From JBKECF01 sp047974375 (GTDB lineage: Bacteria > Bacillota > Clostridia > Lachnospirales > CAMZNU01): a stretch of DNA of 64,000 nt. Under the pieces are notes generated by a model that saw only the letters and a list, made by a program, of their open reading frames with translations, made no database searches and was not told where the DNA came from. Numbering within the stretch: the first letter of the stretch is position 1; every line of letters begins with the position of its first letter. Both the position numbers and the translations under genes were made by a program. Positions 35,753 through 45,102 of this stretch are shown here, one piece after another. The stretch lies in the NCBI GenBank assembly GCA_047974375.1, contig JBKECF010000031.1:25108-89107 (forward strand), in the 5' to 3' direction.

Positions 35753-37204
35753 ATGAAAAAAAAAATAATTATAGTCGCTATTGTTATAATGGTAGCCATT
35801 TTTTTAGGATTTGCCATAAAGAATGCTGCTAGTACATCTGATAGTGGAGCTAATACAGGTATAAATGGGCCTAGCGATGGCTTGCTAGTAAAAATAAGTG
35901 AAGTAAAAAGCGAAAATATAATAAAAACAATAGTTGCCGATGGCGAAGTAACTATGATAAATAAAAATGCTGTATATTCACCTTCAACATCTAAAGTTAA
36001 TGCTGTAAATTTCCAAGTTGGCGATGAAGTTAAAGTAGGCGATGTACTTCTTACTTACGACTCTAAATCTATAGAAACTCTACAAGACCAGTTAAGACTA
36101 GCAAAACTAGACTTAGAAGCCGGCCAACTTGCCTTAGAAAGCATTAACATTGTTTCAGAAGAACAGGTACTACAACTAGACGCTTCTTTAAGAGCTAGCG
36201 AGGAAGGTATTAACTCCGCCCAGAAGCAATTAGAGCAAATAAACTTAAATATTCAAGCTGCCCAAAGTCAATTAGAACAAAGCGAAAAAGCTGCAAATGA
36301 TGGTGAAACTCTATTAACCAATGGAATAATAAGCCAAAATGAATATCAAGACCTAAAAAATGCCCTTACATCGGCTCAAAGCAATATGGAAACTTTAAAC
36401 CTACAGCGTGAAAACGCTTTATCCGCTGTAGAATCAGCAAAAAAATCCTATAATGACGCAGAAAAACAAGCTAATTTAGGTAAAAATAAAAATTCTTCTA
36501 AAGCTGTGCGTAACCAAAACGCTGCACAGCAAATTACTATTGAAAAGTTAAATATGCAAATATCAGACCTAAAAAAGCAAATAGGTGAATACAAGGAAAG
36601 CATTATATCGGAATATGCCGGCATTATTCTAGAAAAAAACGTTGAAAAAGATATGTATGTACAAAGTGGTAGCCCTTTATTTACCATAGGTGACACAGGA
36701 AATAATAACCTTATAGCAAAAGTAAACGTTTTAGAACTTGATAGTGAAAATATAAAAGAGGGTCAAAAAGCAATAATTACAGGCGACTCCTTTGAAGATA
36801 AAGAAATAAAAGGTACTGTTACCAAGGTTCACCCTACTATTGAAAGTAAGGCTGTAAATGGTACACCTAAAAAAGTTGTTGTAACTGAAATAAAATTAGA
36901 TAACTCCGATACGGTAATACGTGACGGCAGTACAATTGAAGCAGAAATATCCCTAAGTGATGGTGAGGAATTACCAGTAGTACCATTAATGGCAATTGCT
37001 ACAAATGATGATGGTGAAGACTATGTTCTTGTAGTAAATGAGGATTTTTCTGTAGAAAAACGAATAATAACAATTGGTGATTATACAGGCTCCAATGTAT
37101 CTGTTGCAAACCTAGAAGTTGGCGAAACTGTAGTGCTAGAGCCATCGCAAATGCTTAAAGACGGAGATTTTATAAAATATACTAATATAACCACAGAGGA
37201 ATAG
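35753..37204 (+). CDS. HlyD/MacA-type efflux adaptor (membrane fusion protein)
   Basis: 483 residues. N-terminal membrane anchor (residues 4-21), a barrel-sandwich (lipoyl-like) half (YSPSTSKVNAVNFQVGDEVKVGD ~75-100), a long alpha-hairpin coiled coil rich in Gln/Glu (~115-290), the second barrel half (EYAGIILEKNVEKDMYVQSGSPLF), a beta-barrel domain and a membrane-proximal domain at the C-terminus. In Gram-positive bacteria such adaptors couple to MacB-like ABC exporters at the outer face of the membrane. It starts 17 bases after the YIP1 gene and ends 9 bases before the ATPase gene. Confidence 0.92.
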   Translation: MKKKIIIVAIVIMVAIFLGFAIKNAASTSDSGANTGINGPSDGLLVKISEVKSENIIKTIVADGEVTMINKNAVYSPSTSKVNAVNFQVGDEVKVGDVLLTYDSKSIETLQDQLRLAKLDLEAGQLALESINIVSEEQVLQLDASLRASEEGINSAQKQLEQINLNIQAAQSQLEQSEKAANDGETLLTNGIISQNEYQDLKNALTSAQSNMETLNLQRENALSAVESAKKSYNDAEKQANLGKNKNSSKAVRNQNAAQQITIEKLNMQISDLKKQIGEYKESIISEYAGIILEKNVEKDMYVQSGSPLFTIGDTGNNNLIAKVNVLELDSENIKEGQKAIITGDSFEDKEIKGTVTKVHPTIESKAVNGTPKKVVVTEIKLDNSDTVIRDGSTIEAEISLSDGEELPVVPLMAIATNDDGEDYVLVVNEDFSVEKRIITIGDYTGSNVSVANLEVGETVVLEPSQMLKDGDFIKYTNITTEE

Positions 37205-37213
37205 GAGGTCTTT

Positions 37214-37918
37214 ATGAATAAAATAGAGTTAAAAAACCTCCATAAAACTTATAAAAACGGTAAATTAGAAGTAAAAGCCGTACGTGGTATAAATTTAAAT
37301 ATAGCCGATGGTGAGTTTATTTCCATTATGGGTGCTTCTGGCTCTGGTAAGTCTACAATGATGAACATACTTGGTTGCTTAGACCGTCTTACAGAAGGTC
37401 AATACATACTAGATGGTGAAGATGTTTCCACTATTGCAGGTAAAGCTTTATCTACTTGCAGAAATAAAAAAATTGGTTTTGTATTCCAATCTTTCAACCT
37501 ATTACCAAAGCTTACAACACTACAAAATGTTGAATTACCCATGATATACGCAGGAATAAAAAAATCTGAGCGTCATGAAAAAGCTTTAAGTGCCCTAGAA
37601 AAAGTAGGCCTAGGTGATAGGGTTCACCACAAGCCAAACGAATTATCTGGTGGGCAAAAACAAAGAGTCGCCATTGCAAGGGCTTTAGTAAATGAACCAG
37701 CTATTATTTTAGCTGATGAGCCTACTGGCAACTTGGACAGTAAAAGCAGTGTGGAAATATTAGAAATTTTCCAAGGATTAAACAACAACGGCTCTACAAT
37801 CGTTATGGTTACCCACGAGCCAGACATTGCAATTTACACAAAAAGAATAGTTACCTTTAAAGATGGTTTAATTATAGAAGATAGATTAAACAAGCAAATA
37901 ACAGCTGGAGGTGTGTAA
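37214..37918 (+). CDS. MacB-like ABC transporter ATPase
   Basis: 234 residues. Walker A GASGSGKST (~39-47), Q-loop FVFQSFNLLPKLT, signature LSGGQKQRVAIARAL (~142-156), Walker B IILADEPTGNLDS (~162-174) and H-loop VMVTHEP (~195). The TGNLDS ending is typical of the LolD/MacB/FtsE group that serves FtsX-type permeases. Its stop overlaps the first base of the permease start. It powers export with the adjacent permease and adaptor; the substrate is unknown (antimicrobial peptide or lipid-like compounds are known for the family). Confidence 0.96.
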   Translation: MNKIELKNLHKTYKNGKLEVKAVRGINLNIADGEFISIMGASGSGKSTMMNILGCLDRLTEGQYILDGEDVSTIAGKALSTCRNKKIGFVFQSFNLLPKLTTLQNVELPMIYAGIKKSERHEKALSALEKVGLGDRVHHKPNELSGGQKQRVAIARALVNEPAIILADEPTGNLDSKSSVEILEIFQGLNNNGSTIVMVTHEPDIAIYTKRIVTFKDGLIIEDRLNKQITAGGV

Positions 37919-39138
37919 TGAACGTTAAAGAATCGATTATTTCTGCCTTCTCCAGTGTATTAAGTAATAAAATGCGTAGTATATTAACTATGCTTGGTAT
38001 TATTATTGGTATAAGTTCTGTTATTTTAATTACATCTTTAGGAAATGGTGTAACAAAAAGCATAACAGATGAATTTGAACAAATGGGTCTTAATGGATTA
38101 CAAATTTATCTTGATTCATACAGTGGTTTATATAAAGTAACAGAAAAAGATAAACTTACAAATGAAGATACCATCGTTTTAAGAAAAAACGAAGGTATAT
38201 CCTCAGTATCTATAGTTCAACAATCTTCTGGTACTGTACCTCTTAAAAACCCTAAAGAAACAAAATCCACTACTCTTTACGCAACAGATCAGTATTTAGA
38301 TGACGTACAAACAATAAAAATTGTAGAAGGTAGGTTTTTATCAGAAAAAGACATTCTCAAAAAAAGCAGAGTTGTTGTCATTAACGAAAATATGAGCCGT
38401 TATATATTCGGTAGGCCAAATGCATTGGGAGAAAGTATTGAAATAGACATTGAAGGAATAAATACTGATTTTACTATAATAGGCATTGAAAAAGGACAAG
38501 AAGTAAAAGAAGGTTTAGACTTAACAAGTAGTATGTCTAGCTTTTATATTCCTATAGAAACCTATAAAGAAATAACAGGCAATACCGAGGGAATGACCCT
38601 TATATATGCCAAGGTAAAGGATGGTTACGATAGTTCTAAGGTAGCTAGTGAAGTTAAAAAAATTCTAGGTATTACACATAATACTAACCCAAATAAATAC
38701 TTAGTTTCCGACATAGCTCAAGCCATTTCTGGTATTACAACTGTATTTACAGGCATAACAGCTTTTATAAGTTTTGTTGCTGCTATATCCTTGCTAGTTG
38801 GTGGCGTTGGGGTTATGAATATAATGTTAGTTACTGTTACAGAAAGAACCAGAGAAATAGGTATACGAAAAGCCTTAGGTGCCACTAACTCCAATATTCA
38901 ATTCCAATTTTTAGTTGAGTCTATTATTTTAACTTTTATTGGTGGTTTTATTGGTATAATATTAGGTTATTTAGGCGGTATAGCCGTAGGTAGCCAACTA
39001 AAAATAACGCCAGATGTTTCTATTCCTATAATTATTTTAGTTGTTATTATTTCTAGTTTGATAGGTATTGTTTTTGGGGTTTACCCTGCTAGTAAAGCAG
39101 CTAAATTAGATCCAATTGAAGCTTTAAGATATGAATAA
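37918..39138 (+). CDS. MacB-like ABC transporter permease (FtsX domain)
   Basis: 406 residues. One N-terminal membrane helix (LTMLGIIIGISSVILITSLG), an extracellular MacB-PCD domain (~45-260), then three C-terminal helices of the FtsX domain with the landmark VGGVGVMNIMLVTVTERTRE (~292-311) and IGIRKALGATNSNIQFQF. The ending YPASKAAKLDPIEALRYE is the family's typical C-terminus. Its start shares one base (GTGTAATG) with the ATPase stop, so they are coupled. A strong terminator follows. Confidence 0.96.
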   Translation: MNVKESIISAFSSVLSNKMRSILTMLGIIIGISSVILITSLGNGVTKSITDEFEQMGLNGLQIYLDSYSGLYKVTEKDKLTNEDTIVLRKNEGISSVSIVQQSSGTVPLKNPKETKSTTLYATDQYLDDVQTIKIVEGRFLSEKDILKKSRVVVINENMSRYIFGRPNALGESIEIDIEGINTDFTIIGIEKGQEVKEGLDLTSSMSSFYIPIETYKEITGNTEGMTLIYAKVKDGYDSSKVASEVKKILGITHNTNPNKYLVSDIAQAISGITTVFTGITAFISFVAAISLLVGGVGVMNIMLVTVTERTREIGIRKALGATNSNIQFQFLVESIILTFIGGFIGIILGYLGGIAVGSQLKITPDVSIPIIILVVIISSLIGIVFGVYPASKAAKLDPIEALRYE

Positions 39139-39149
39139 ATCAGCATATA

Positions 39150-39199
39150 AAAGGATGTTAGCAAATTGCAAAACTAATGCAATTTGCCAACATCCTTTA
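39150..39199. terminator. Strong convergent terminator
   Basis: AAAGGATGTTAGCAAATTGC pairs with GCAATTTGCCAACATCCTTT with one A/C mismatch and an 8- to 10-base loop. The A/T flanks let it work for the efflux operon (+) and the surface-protein operon (-). Confidence 0.9.
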
Positions 39200-39210
39200 T
39201 TACTTTATTT

Positions 39211-42200
39211 CTATCTAATTTCGACGGAAGTTTCGTAGTCTTTATATCCCTCTGCTTTAATCATTACATCGTATGTTCCACTTGCGTAAGAACCTCCATT
39301 GCTTTCACTTAGGTTATTAAAGTTCAAAGCCCCATCAAAGTTTGAATATAAGGAAGTATAATCACTTAGTACTTCGCCGTCGAGATTTACTTCTGTTATT
39401 TTATCATAATAATCCTTTGGCATGTATATTTTAGAATTGCTTGTCGTGTTCCATAATGGGTCTTTATGGCCAACATCACTAGGCACGTCTAACTTTTCTT
39501 CTATAACAGTTATTGTACAAATATAATCTTTGTAGCCTGTAGACTTTACTGTTATTTTATTTTCTCCAGTTGTAATCCAACTACGGTCTATAACTATGCT
39601 ATTATCTACAGAAGAAAATTCACTTCTAAGTTTTTCATTAGAACCTAACGCATTTTCAATAACTACTCCTGTAAATCCATTAATATACCCGTCATCAGTC
39701 ATAAAATTATCTAATGTAATTGTTACTTCTTCACCTACTTTTATTTCCGTTTCTGAAACTTCTACAACTTCTGGCACATCTAAGGGCTCACTATCAACAG
39801 TAATATTGAAAATTTTATCCTCGTATCCTGTTGCAATAATTGTTATGGCATAATCTCCATCATTTTCAAAGTAAGAACCGTCTAATATTAAATCATAAAA
39901 ATCACCGAAAGAGTATTCTACATTTTCATTATTAATTAAAACTTCTGTAATAGCGTCCATATATACTTCATTTGCCATTACATAATCTACAGCTATGTTG
40001 ACATTTGTATTGGTTTTGTATGTATTATCTTTATTAAGTTCTACATAACTTGGCACTGGTAATAATTCTACTTTACCGCCTTCTAATTCATTTGGTGTAA
40101 AATGTATAATATAGTCGTTAAAACCATCTGCAGCTATTTTTAGAGTATGCTGAATGTCCATTCCATAGCCATTCTCTCCAAAAATTTCTGCTCTTAGTAC
40201 AATTTCACTACCATTTATATAATATGAACCTTCATCCTTACCTACTTGTTCATCATTAAATAGACTTTCCCCATCTATATATAAAGTTTCTAAATTATTT
40301 ATATAGTCATCTTCAAAATCCCCTACAATTACATTTCCATCAACATCCATTTTTGCAAAAACATCTACAGGTGTTTTTTTGGAAATATTTACTATAAGTT
40401 TTTTTGTCGTGTATCCTGCCGACTTAAATGTTAATTCATTTTCACCAGTAGTTAAATTATTTTGCGAGCTTAAAATAACTGTATTATTATCTTTATCTAT
40501 AGAATACTTTAAATGATTATAATTCATTGTAACATTAATAAGTGAATCTGCCCAAGCATCGCCATTGGAATCGCTATAAGTAACTACAATGTCTTCACCA
40601 TGCAACGCTTCACTAGCTGTAAGTTCTGGCGATTCTTTTAATGTAACTTCAATAAAGGAATAAATATCTCCTAGTAAACCATCATGGAGCATATTTTTAA
40701 CATTATACGGTCTATTTAAATACAATCCATCAGGCTTATTATATTCTGGATCCATATATTCAGATGAATCTGGATATTTAGATGGCATAGTTGCAAATAA
40801 ACCTGCAAAAGTGTCGTAAGAACCATTTATACCTACTTTATTTTTATAGTATGTATAGTCCACAAGTACGTCAGAATCATTCGTTATAATAGCATCCTTT
40901 GTTAAGGAATACCACCATTGAACAACAGCCTCGCTGTATCCTGTACTTTTACCTACCTTTTCTAATATTAAAGCATTGGCTATTTGGTCAAAGTTAAATA
41001 TTATATTGGCTCTTATAGCACCACCGCCACCACCTGAACCGCCGCCTGTTCCTGGATCTATGGAAATTGACGCCGACGAAATACCGTCTAGTCTTGGCTC
41101 AGCTTTTATAGCACTATCATCACTATCATTTCCATAAGTTGGGTTTGATGAGCCTGATACTTTCTCCAAAGTAAATGTTTTTGTGTAATCCTCATAGCCG
41201 TAAGCCTTAATTGTAATTGTATGTTTGCCTTCTGTTAGTTTCTTATGTGCGCTATTTTCCAGTCTTACTAAACTTGATACTACATGATAGTCAACACAAT
41301 CTCCCTCTAACTTAATTCCATCTAAGTAAACTGAATAGATTGGGTTAGTTATAGCATAGTTAAAGTCTTGTAGCTCAAATAGTAAATCATTATTTGCCCA
41401 CCAATTAAAATTAGGGCTTAAGTATAAATCCCCAGCAGGTTTTACAAGTTCAAAATTTATTTTTGCATCGTTAAAACCTTTAGATTTGAATATAGCTTTG
41501 TGAATTTCATTAAAACCATCAATTGGTGTGGACTTGGCCAATATTGTTACAGTACTATTGTCCACATCAACTCTAAACTGCAATTCAGCCCTAGAATTTT
41601 CTGAGCTACCATAATCTTTTTGCACTTGGTATAGGTTTTCTAACCATTCTTTGCCCTTTGAAGAATTCTTATCAACATTAATAACTATGTCATCACCTAG
41701 AGGTGTTCTTTCTTTTTCTAAAGTAAGCCTCGGTAAACTATTATCTATAATTTCAACGCCTTCGCTTTCTGTGTCGAAGGTAGTTTTTTCTAAATTATTT
41801 CTTATAGCACCATTTTCATCATAGTTTACTAAGTAATAGTCGAAATAACTTACAGGACCAGACGTTAATACTCTATCTGGATCTTCATTATTTATAACAG
41901 TACTAAAGCTGTCAATTCCTGTTCCTAAATCAATTGTGTCACTTTTTGTACTATTATCTTTACTAGTAACAACCACTTTACACACTTCATTTTTTCTTGT
42001 TTCAAACTTAACTATAGTACCTTGGTCATTGACTTTTGTCGGATTTATTGTTTTTCCATTTAATGTAAAATTGTAATTGTCTATACCCTCATTTAATAAT
42101 AAAACACCATAGTCCACATTTTCTATAGTTAGTATCCTTGATTTATCACTTATTATTTCTTTTTCTGTTGACTCGTCATTGTAAAGCACATCAACTATGG

Positions 42201-42954
42201 CATATATGCCATTATCTGCAACCGATGTAACTCCTTCAAACATATCCCCAAGCATTAGGAATTTTAAATCCCCATATATTCCATTGCCATTATAGTCTTG
42301 TTGATTTTTATCAGCTCCTGGCGAATTATTAATTCCTTGGTCATGTTTTGTCGATGTGCCAGTTATTTTAAATTGGATATTTTTATCATCAATTTTATTT
42401 ACTTCAACTTCTGTACCTGTAGGATTTGTCCCTACTACTGTAGCACTAGAAATAGCATCTATTGTACTGCTATTAAAATCAGCAAACGCACCTTTACTAC
42501 TATCTTTAATTCTTACATTTACAATGGTATCAAAAGTGCCTTGTTCTGATTTACTTTCCTCTATTTGTAGTGGTGTTACTTCAATGTCACTAGCAGTTAG
42601 CACATCTGAATCTAGATTAATTTCATCGCCATTTTTAAATAATATTTCATTTTCTATATTAGAAATCAAAATATTGCTATTTAAATCTTCATCTTCAATT
42701 AAGTCATACCATTTGCCATTATTATCTTTGTAATAAACTCTATTAGGCACATTAGAGTCTATACTCCTAGCCGCACTTATAAATTTATCTAAGGTGAAAT
42801 CATTGTAACTTTCATCTAATTCAAATAAGTAATTGCCTATCAATAAGGCATTACCTTTAATCTCTACGTCTTCCCCTGCTGTTAATGCATGTACTGGCAA
42901 CCCATTACTAAACAACATAGCAGAAAGTAAGAAACATAATATACTTTTTTTCAT
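39211..42954 (-). CDS. Secreted protein with hemoblobin-interacting-domain (DUF1533-like) repeats
   Basis: 1247 residues from the ATG at 42954 (MKKSILCFLLSAMLF), with SD TGGAGG; a longer frame reaching 42993 is ignored. The signal peptide ends near residue 24 (PVHA). At least five modules share the HID/DUF1533 pattern, in which a line such as TLYIDGESLFNDE is followed by YYINGSEIVLRAEIF and ends TLKIAADGFNDY or NKITVKSTGYKDY. A Gly-rich linker (PGTGGGSGGGGG, ~640) splits the protein. These domains occur in surface proteins of anaerobes, and some bind haemoglobin (family knowledge). It follows the SLH gene by 28 bases, so it may be displayed with it. A true haem role is not shown by the sequence. 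Confidence 0.8.
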   Translation of the reverse strand: MKKSILCFLLSAMLFSNGLPVHALTAGEDVEIKGNALLIGNYLFELDESYNDFTLDKFISAARSIDSNVPNRVYYKDNNGKWYDLIEDEDLNSNILISNIENEILFKNGDEINLDSDVLTASDIEVTPLQIEESKSEQGTFDTIVNVRIKDSSKGAFADFNSSTIDAISSATVVGTNPTGTEVEVNKIDDKNIQFKITGTSTKHDQGINNSPGADKNQQDYNGNGIYGDLKFLMLGDMFEGVTSVADNGIYAIVDVLYNDESTEKEIISDKSRILTIENVDYGVLLLNEGIDNYNFTLNGKTINPTKVNDQGTIVKFETRKNEVCKVVVTSKDNSTKSDTIDLGTGIDSFSTVINNEDPDRVLTSGPVSYFDYYLVNYDENGAIRNNLEKTTFDTESEGVEIIDNSLPRLTLEKERTPLGDDIVINVDKNSSKGKEWLENLYQVQKDYGSSENSRAELQFRVDVDNSTVTILAKSTPIDGFNEIHKAIFKSKGFNDAKINFELVKPAGDLYLSPNFNWWANNDLLFELQDFNYAITNPIYSVYLDGIKLEGDCVDYHVVSSLVRLENSAHKKLTEGKHTITIKAYGYEDYTKTFTLEKVSGSSNPTYGNDSDDSAIKAEPRLDGISSASISIDPGTGGGSGGGGGAIRANIIFNFDQIANALILEKVGKSTGYSEAVVQWWYSLTKDAIITNDSDVLVDYTYYKNKVGINGSYDTFAGLFATMPSKYPDSSEYMDPEYNKPDGLYLNRPYNVKNMLHDGLLGDIYSFIEVTLKESPELTASEALHGEDIVVTYSDSNGDAWADSLINVTMNYNHLKYSIDKDNNTVILSSQNNLTTGENELTFKSAGYTTKKLIVNISKKTPVDVFAKMDVDGNVIVGDFEDDYINNLETLYIDGESLFNDEQVGKDEGSYYINGSEIVLRAEIFGENGYGMDIQHTLKIAADGFNDYIIHFTPNELEGGKVELLPVPSYVELNKDNTYKTNTNVNIAVDYVMANEVYMDAITEVLINNENVEYSFGDFYDLILDGSYFENDGDYAITIIATGYEDKIFNITVDSEPLDVPEVVEVSETEIKVGEEVTITLDNFMTDDGYINGFTGVVIENALGSNEKLRSEFSSVDNSIVIDRSWITTGENKITVKSTGYKDYICTITVIEEKLDVPSDVGHKDPLWNTTSNSKIYMPKDYYDKITEVNLDGEVLSDYTSLYSNFDGALNFNNLSESNGGSYASGTYDVMIKAEGYKDYETSVEIR

Positions 42955-42982
42955 TTTAACCTCCATCGCAAATAAAAATTCA

Positions 42983-44605
42983 TCACTTTGCATTTACTTT
43001 TATTTTTTCATCACTACCAAATTCTGTCATTTCTACTACTGCACCATCTTTAAAATAATTTACAATGGTTGTAACTATTCCATCGCCATTAGTATCTGTT
43101 CCAACTAATTCATTGTCTATATATAGGCTATATTTTTTTATTTTATTTGTAGTGGAATTTACTGTTACATTGTATGTGGGTGATCCAATAAAAGAACTTT
43201 CTAAGGTATATGTATATGCGCCAACGGGATTACCACCATCGGTTACATTATCACCATTGCCCCCGTTGTTCCCGTCGCCCCCATTATTTCCATCGGAAGT
43301 GTTTCCTGCATTTGAAGAACTAGTATTTTTACTAGAAGATTTATTATTTGATTTACTGTTATTTCTACTTGAAACATTTACATTACTTAAATTTGGCGAA
43401 ATTTTAAGGTTTTCTGCTTTTACGGAAACATTAACATTGCTGGCATTAATTACTAGGTTAGTAATTTTTCCTGTGCCAGTAATATTTGAATTTTCACTTT
43501 CAATATAAACATTTTCAACTACACCATTAATTACTACTGGGGAGCTGGACTTTAAAGTTAAATTATTAACAATACTATTTTTCTCAATAAGCGTTCTGCC
43601 ACCGCCTGTTACTACAACATTTTCAGCCTTAGAACCATCTAGTTCAATGCCTTTTTCTCCCGCAGATAAAACTTCTTCTATACTCCCTTTGCCAGATAAA
43701 ATAGTTTTAGAATTCCCCTGAACAAAAATTTCTTTAGCAGTAGAATTCCCGTCAACATATAAACGTAAATCATTTTTGTTTATTTTATTAATTAATGTTT
43801 TGTCTACACTTGTATTACCCAACAGTTTTATTGAATTAGCTCCACCACCCTGGGTAATTAGCTCACTAGTTACAATATTAGCTAAAAGAACATCGCCACT
43901 TCCTACGCCCTCTGAAATAATTAAAGGTTTTTTTATTTCCATGTCCTTCAGTTCAACGCCATGGGTATTTACTACTACAAATTTATTGGCATCTTTAGAA
44001 TAAGAACCACTTTGGCTGTATAAATCTTCAATGGCATTGTCAATTATTTTAATTACTTCTGCCCTAGTAATATTGGCAGTTGGTTGAAATTCATTGTTTT
44101 CCCTACCATGTAATAGCTCATTATTTTTCATTTTACTTACATATCCCTTCGCCCAAGGGGATATTATTTGGTCATCTGAAAATGTCGTACTAACAGCTTC
44201 AGGTTCTACACTTAGAGCTCTACCTAAAATAACGGCAGCCTCTTCACGTGTAACTTGGTCATTAGGTCGTACTAAATCCTTGTAACCGAAAATGTTTCCA
44301 GCTGCATAATTTTTTAACATTGCATTATAATACCAATCGGTATTAGCAATGTCGGTAAAATTATTCTCACCCACTGTTTTGTACCTCATTATGTTGTCAA
44401 TAATAACTGACAACTCTGCCCTTGTTACAAAATCATTAGGCCTAAACTCACCGTTGTAGCCATTAACAATACCGTAATTTGACCATTTGGTTATTTCATC
44501 TTTGGCAAAACTACTTTCTGTGTCTGTGAAATTTCCAGCAAACACAGTACTAGTTAATGTTAAAGCAATTGTCGTTGATAATATCAATGCGACGCTTTTT
44601 TTCAT
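42983..44605 (-). CDS. S-layer-homology (SLH) domain surface protein
   Basis: 540 residues from the ATG at 44605 (MKKSVALILSTTIALTL), chosen by SD GGGAGG; the frame is open further upstream but only through repeat DNA. Signal peptide ~1-23. Three SLH domains follow: FTDTESSFAKDEITKW..., FTDIANTDWYYNAMLKNY..., and FSDDQIISPWAKGYVSKM..., with the usual RPNDxVTRAELxxII ending (~25-195). The middle (~200-420) is a beta-helix-like stretch of short repeats (NVVVTGGGRTLIEKN; NVYIESENSNITGTGK). Next is a Ser/Asn then Gly/Asn linker (~435-475) and a small beta domain. SLH domains bind pyruvylated wall polymers. It heads the operon with the HID protein; its leader is the nested repeat at 44619-44820. 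Confidence 0.92.
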   Translation of the reverse strand: MKKSVALILSTTIALTLTSTVFAGNFTDTESSFAKDEITKWSNYGIVNGYNGEFRPNDFVTRAELSVIIDNIMRYKTVGENNFTDIANTDWYYNAMLKNYAAGNIFGYKDLVRPNDQVTREEAAVILGRALSVEPEAVSTTFSDDQIISPWAKGYVSKMKNNELLHGRENNEFQPTANITRAEVIKIIDNAIEDLYSQSGSYSKDANKFVVVNTHGVELKDMEIKKPLIISEGVGSGDVLLANIVTSELITQGGGANSIKLLGNTSVDKTLINKINKNDLRLYVDGNSTAKEIFVQGNSKTILSGKGSIEEVLSAGEKGIELDGSKAENVVVTGGGRTLIEKNSIVNNLTLKSSSPVVINGVVENVYIESENSNITGTGKITNLVINASNVNVSVKAENLKISPNLSNVNVSSRNNSKSNNKSSSKNTSSSNAGNTSDGNNGGDGNNGGNGDNVTDGGNPVGAYTYTLESSFIGSPTYNVTVNSTTNKIKKYSLYIDNELVGTDTNGDGIVTTIVNYFKDGAVVEMTEFGSDEKIKVNAK

Positions 44606-44649
44606 TATTACCTCCCTTCGCAAATAAAAACTAAGTTCATAACGCAAGC

Positions 44650-44698
44650 TAATAGACCTATCCGTCAATGGGGGTCTAATTCTTACCGATAAAAATAA
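44650..44698 (+). repeat. Dispersed AATAGACCTATCC...GTCTAATTC repeat, copy B
   Basis: The unbroken form of the repeat: AATAGACC, ATCCGTCAATGGGG, then GTCTAATTCTTACCGAT. AGACC and GGTCT form a stem around the CCGTCAATGG segment. Copies lie at 32.35, 45.1-45.3 and 55.7 kb. Confidence 0.55.
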
Positions 44699-44774
44699 AA
44701 ATTCATGAGCGTAAAAGCCCTCCTTACGTCCGAGTTTTTCATTTTTATGGTTTTGCCCATCAGGCAAAATGCTA
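44689..44774 (-). repeat. Structured repeat element, copy 2 (nested inside copy 3)
   Basis: On the minus strand: TATAGCATTTTGCC with hairpin TTTTGCC/GGGCAAAA (44751-44769), arm ATAAAAAT (complement of 44741-44748) pairing with ATTTTTAT (complement of 44690-44697) and extended by an A-rich/T-rich stretch with one bulge. The enclosed bases hold a CGTAA/TTACG stem. GCTTTTACG in this loop is shared with copy 4. Confidence 0.6.
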
Positions 44775-44939
44775 TACCAATTTAGTTTTTATATTTTTGC
44801 CCAATGGACAAAATGCTAAATTATTTAGATTTTTCAGATTGTTATCTTTCACAAACACTGTTTCACAAAGATAACAACTAGATAAAAAGTTTATACCATG
44901 TAACATTCTCTTTGTCAAACTTTTTTCTTTTACATACAA

Positions 44940-45092
44940 ATAAAAATTTGAGTCTAAGTTTTTTATTTGGTATAGTACACTCGTAAATAAAAATATTTGA
45001 GTTTTGAGGATGTAATGCAATTACAGCCGTAAAAGCAACTTTGTTGCGCAAACTCTAAATTTTTATGGTTTTGCCCATCGGGCAAAACGCTA
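44940..45092 (-). repeat. Structured repeat element, copy 4
   Basis: On the minus strand: TAGCGTTTTGCCC with a perfect hairpin TTTTGCCC-GAT-GGGCAAAA (45069-45087), then ATAAAAATTTAGAGT (complement of 45052-45066). Two alternative partners exist: ACTCAAATTTTTAT (complement of 44940-44953) and AAACTCAAATATTTTTAT (complement of 44987-45004). The loop contains a GCAAC/GTTGC hairpin and the GCTTTTACG motif also found in copy 2. No gene starts at its end, unlike copies 1 and 3. Confidence 0.55.
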
Positions 45093-45102
45093 CTGGCAAA
45101 TT

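Larger units (their letters stand above)
44619..44820 (-). repeat. Structured repeat element, copy 3 (outer), leader of SLH gene
   Basis: On the minus strand it begins TAGCATTTTG with a hairpin (TTTTGTCC/GGGCAAAA, 44794-44813). Its arm ATAAAAACTAA (complement of 44782-44792) pairs over 11 bp with TTAGTTTTTAT (complement of 44624-44634). The 3' arm ends TTTTTATTTGC directly before the SD of the SLH gene. A whole second element (44689-44774) and a dispersed repeat (44650-44698) are nested inside its loop. Confidence 0.6.

Noticed and set aside
44606..44767. N-terminal extension of the SLH protein beyond ATG 44605
   Set aside because: The frame is open by chance through repeat DNA; the signal peptide and SD fix the start at 44605.
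44772..45020. Minus-strand open frame of 82 codons between the SLH and esterase genes
   Set aside because: It runs through the inverted repeats, has no SD and no conserved motif; the region is better explained as noncoding repeats.
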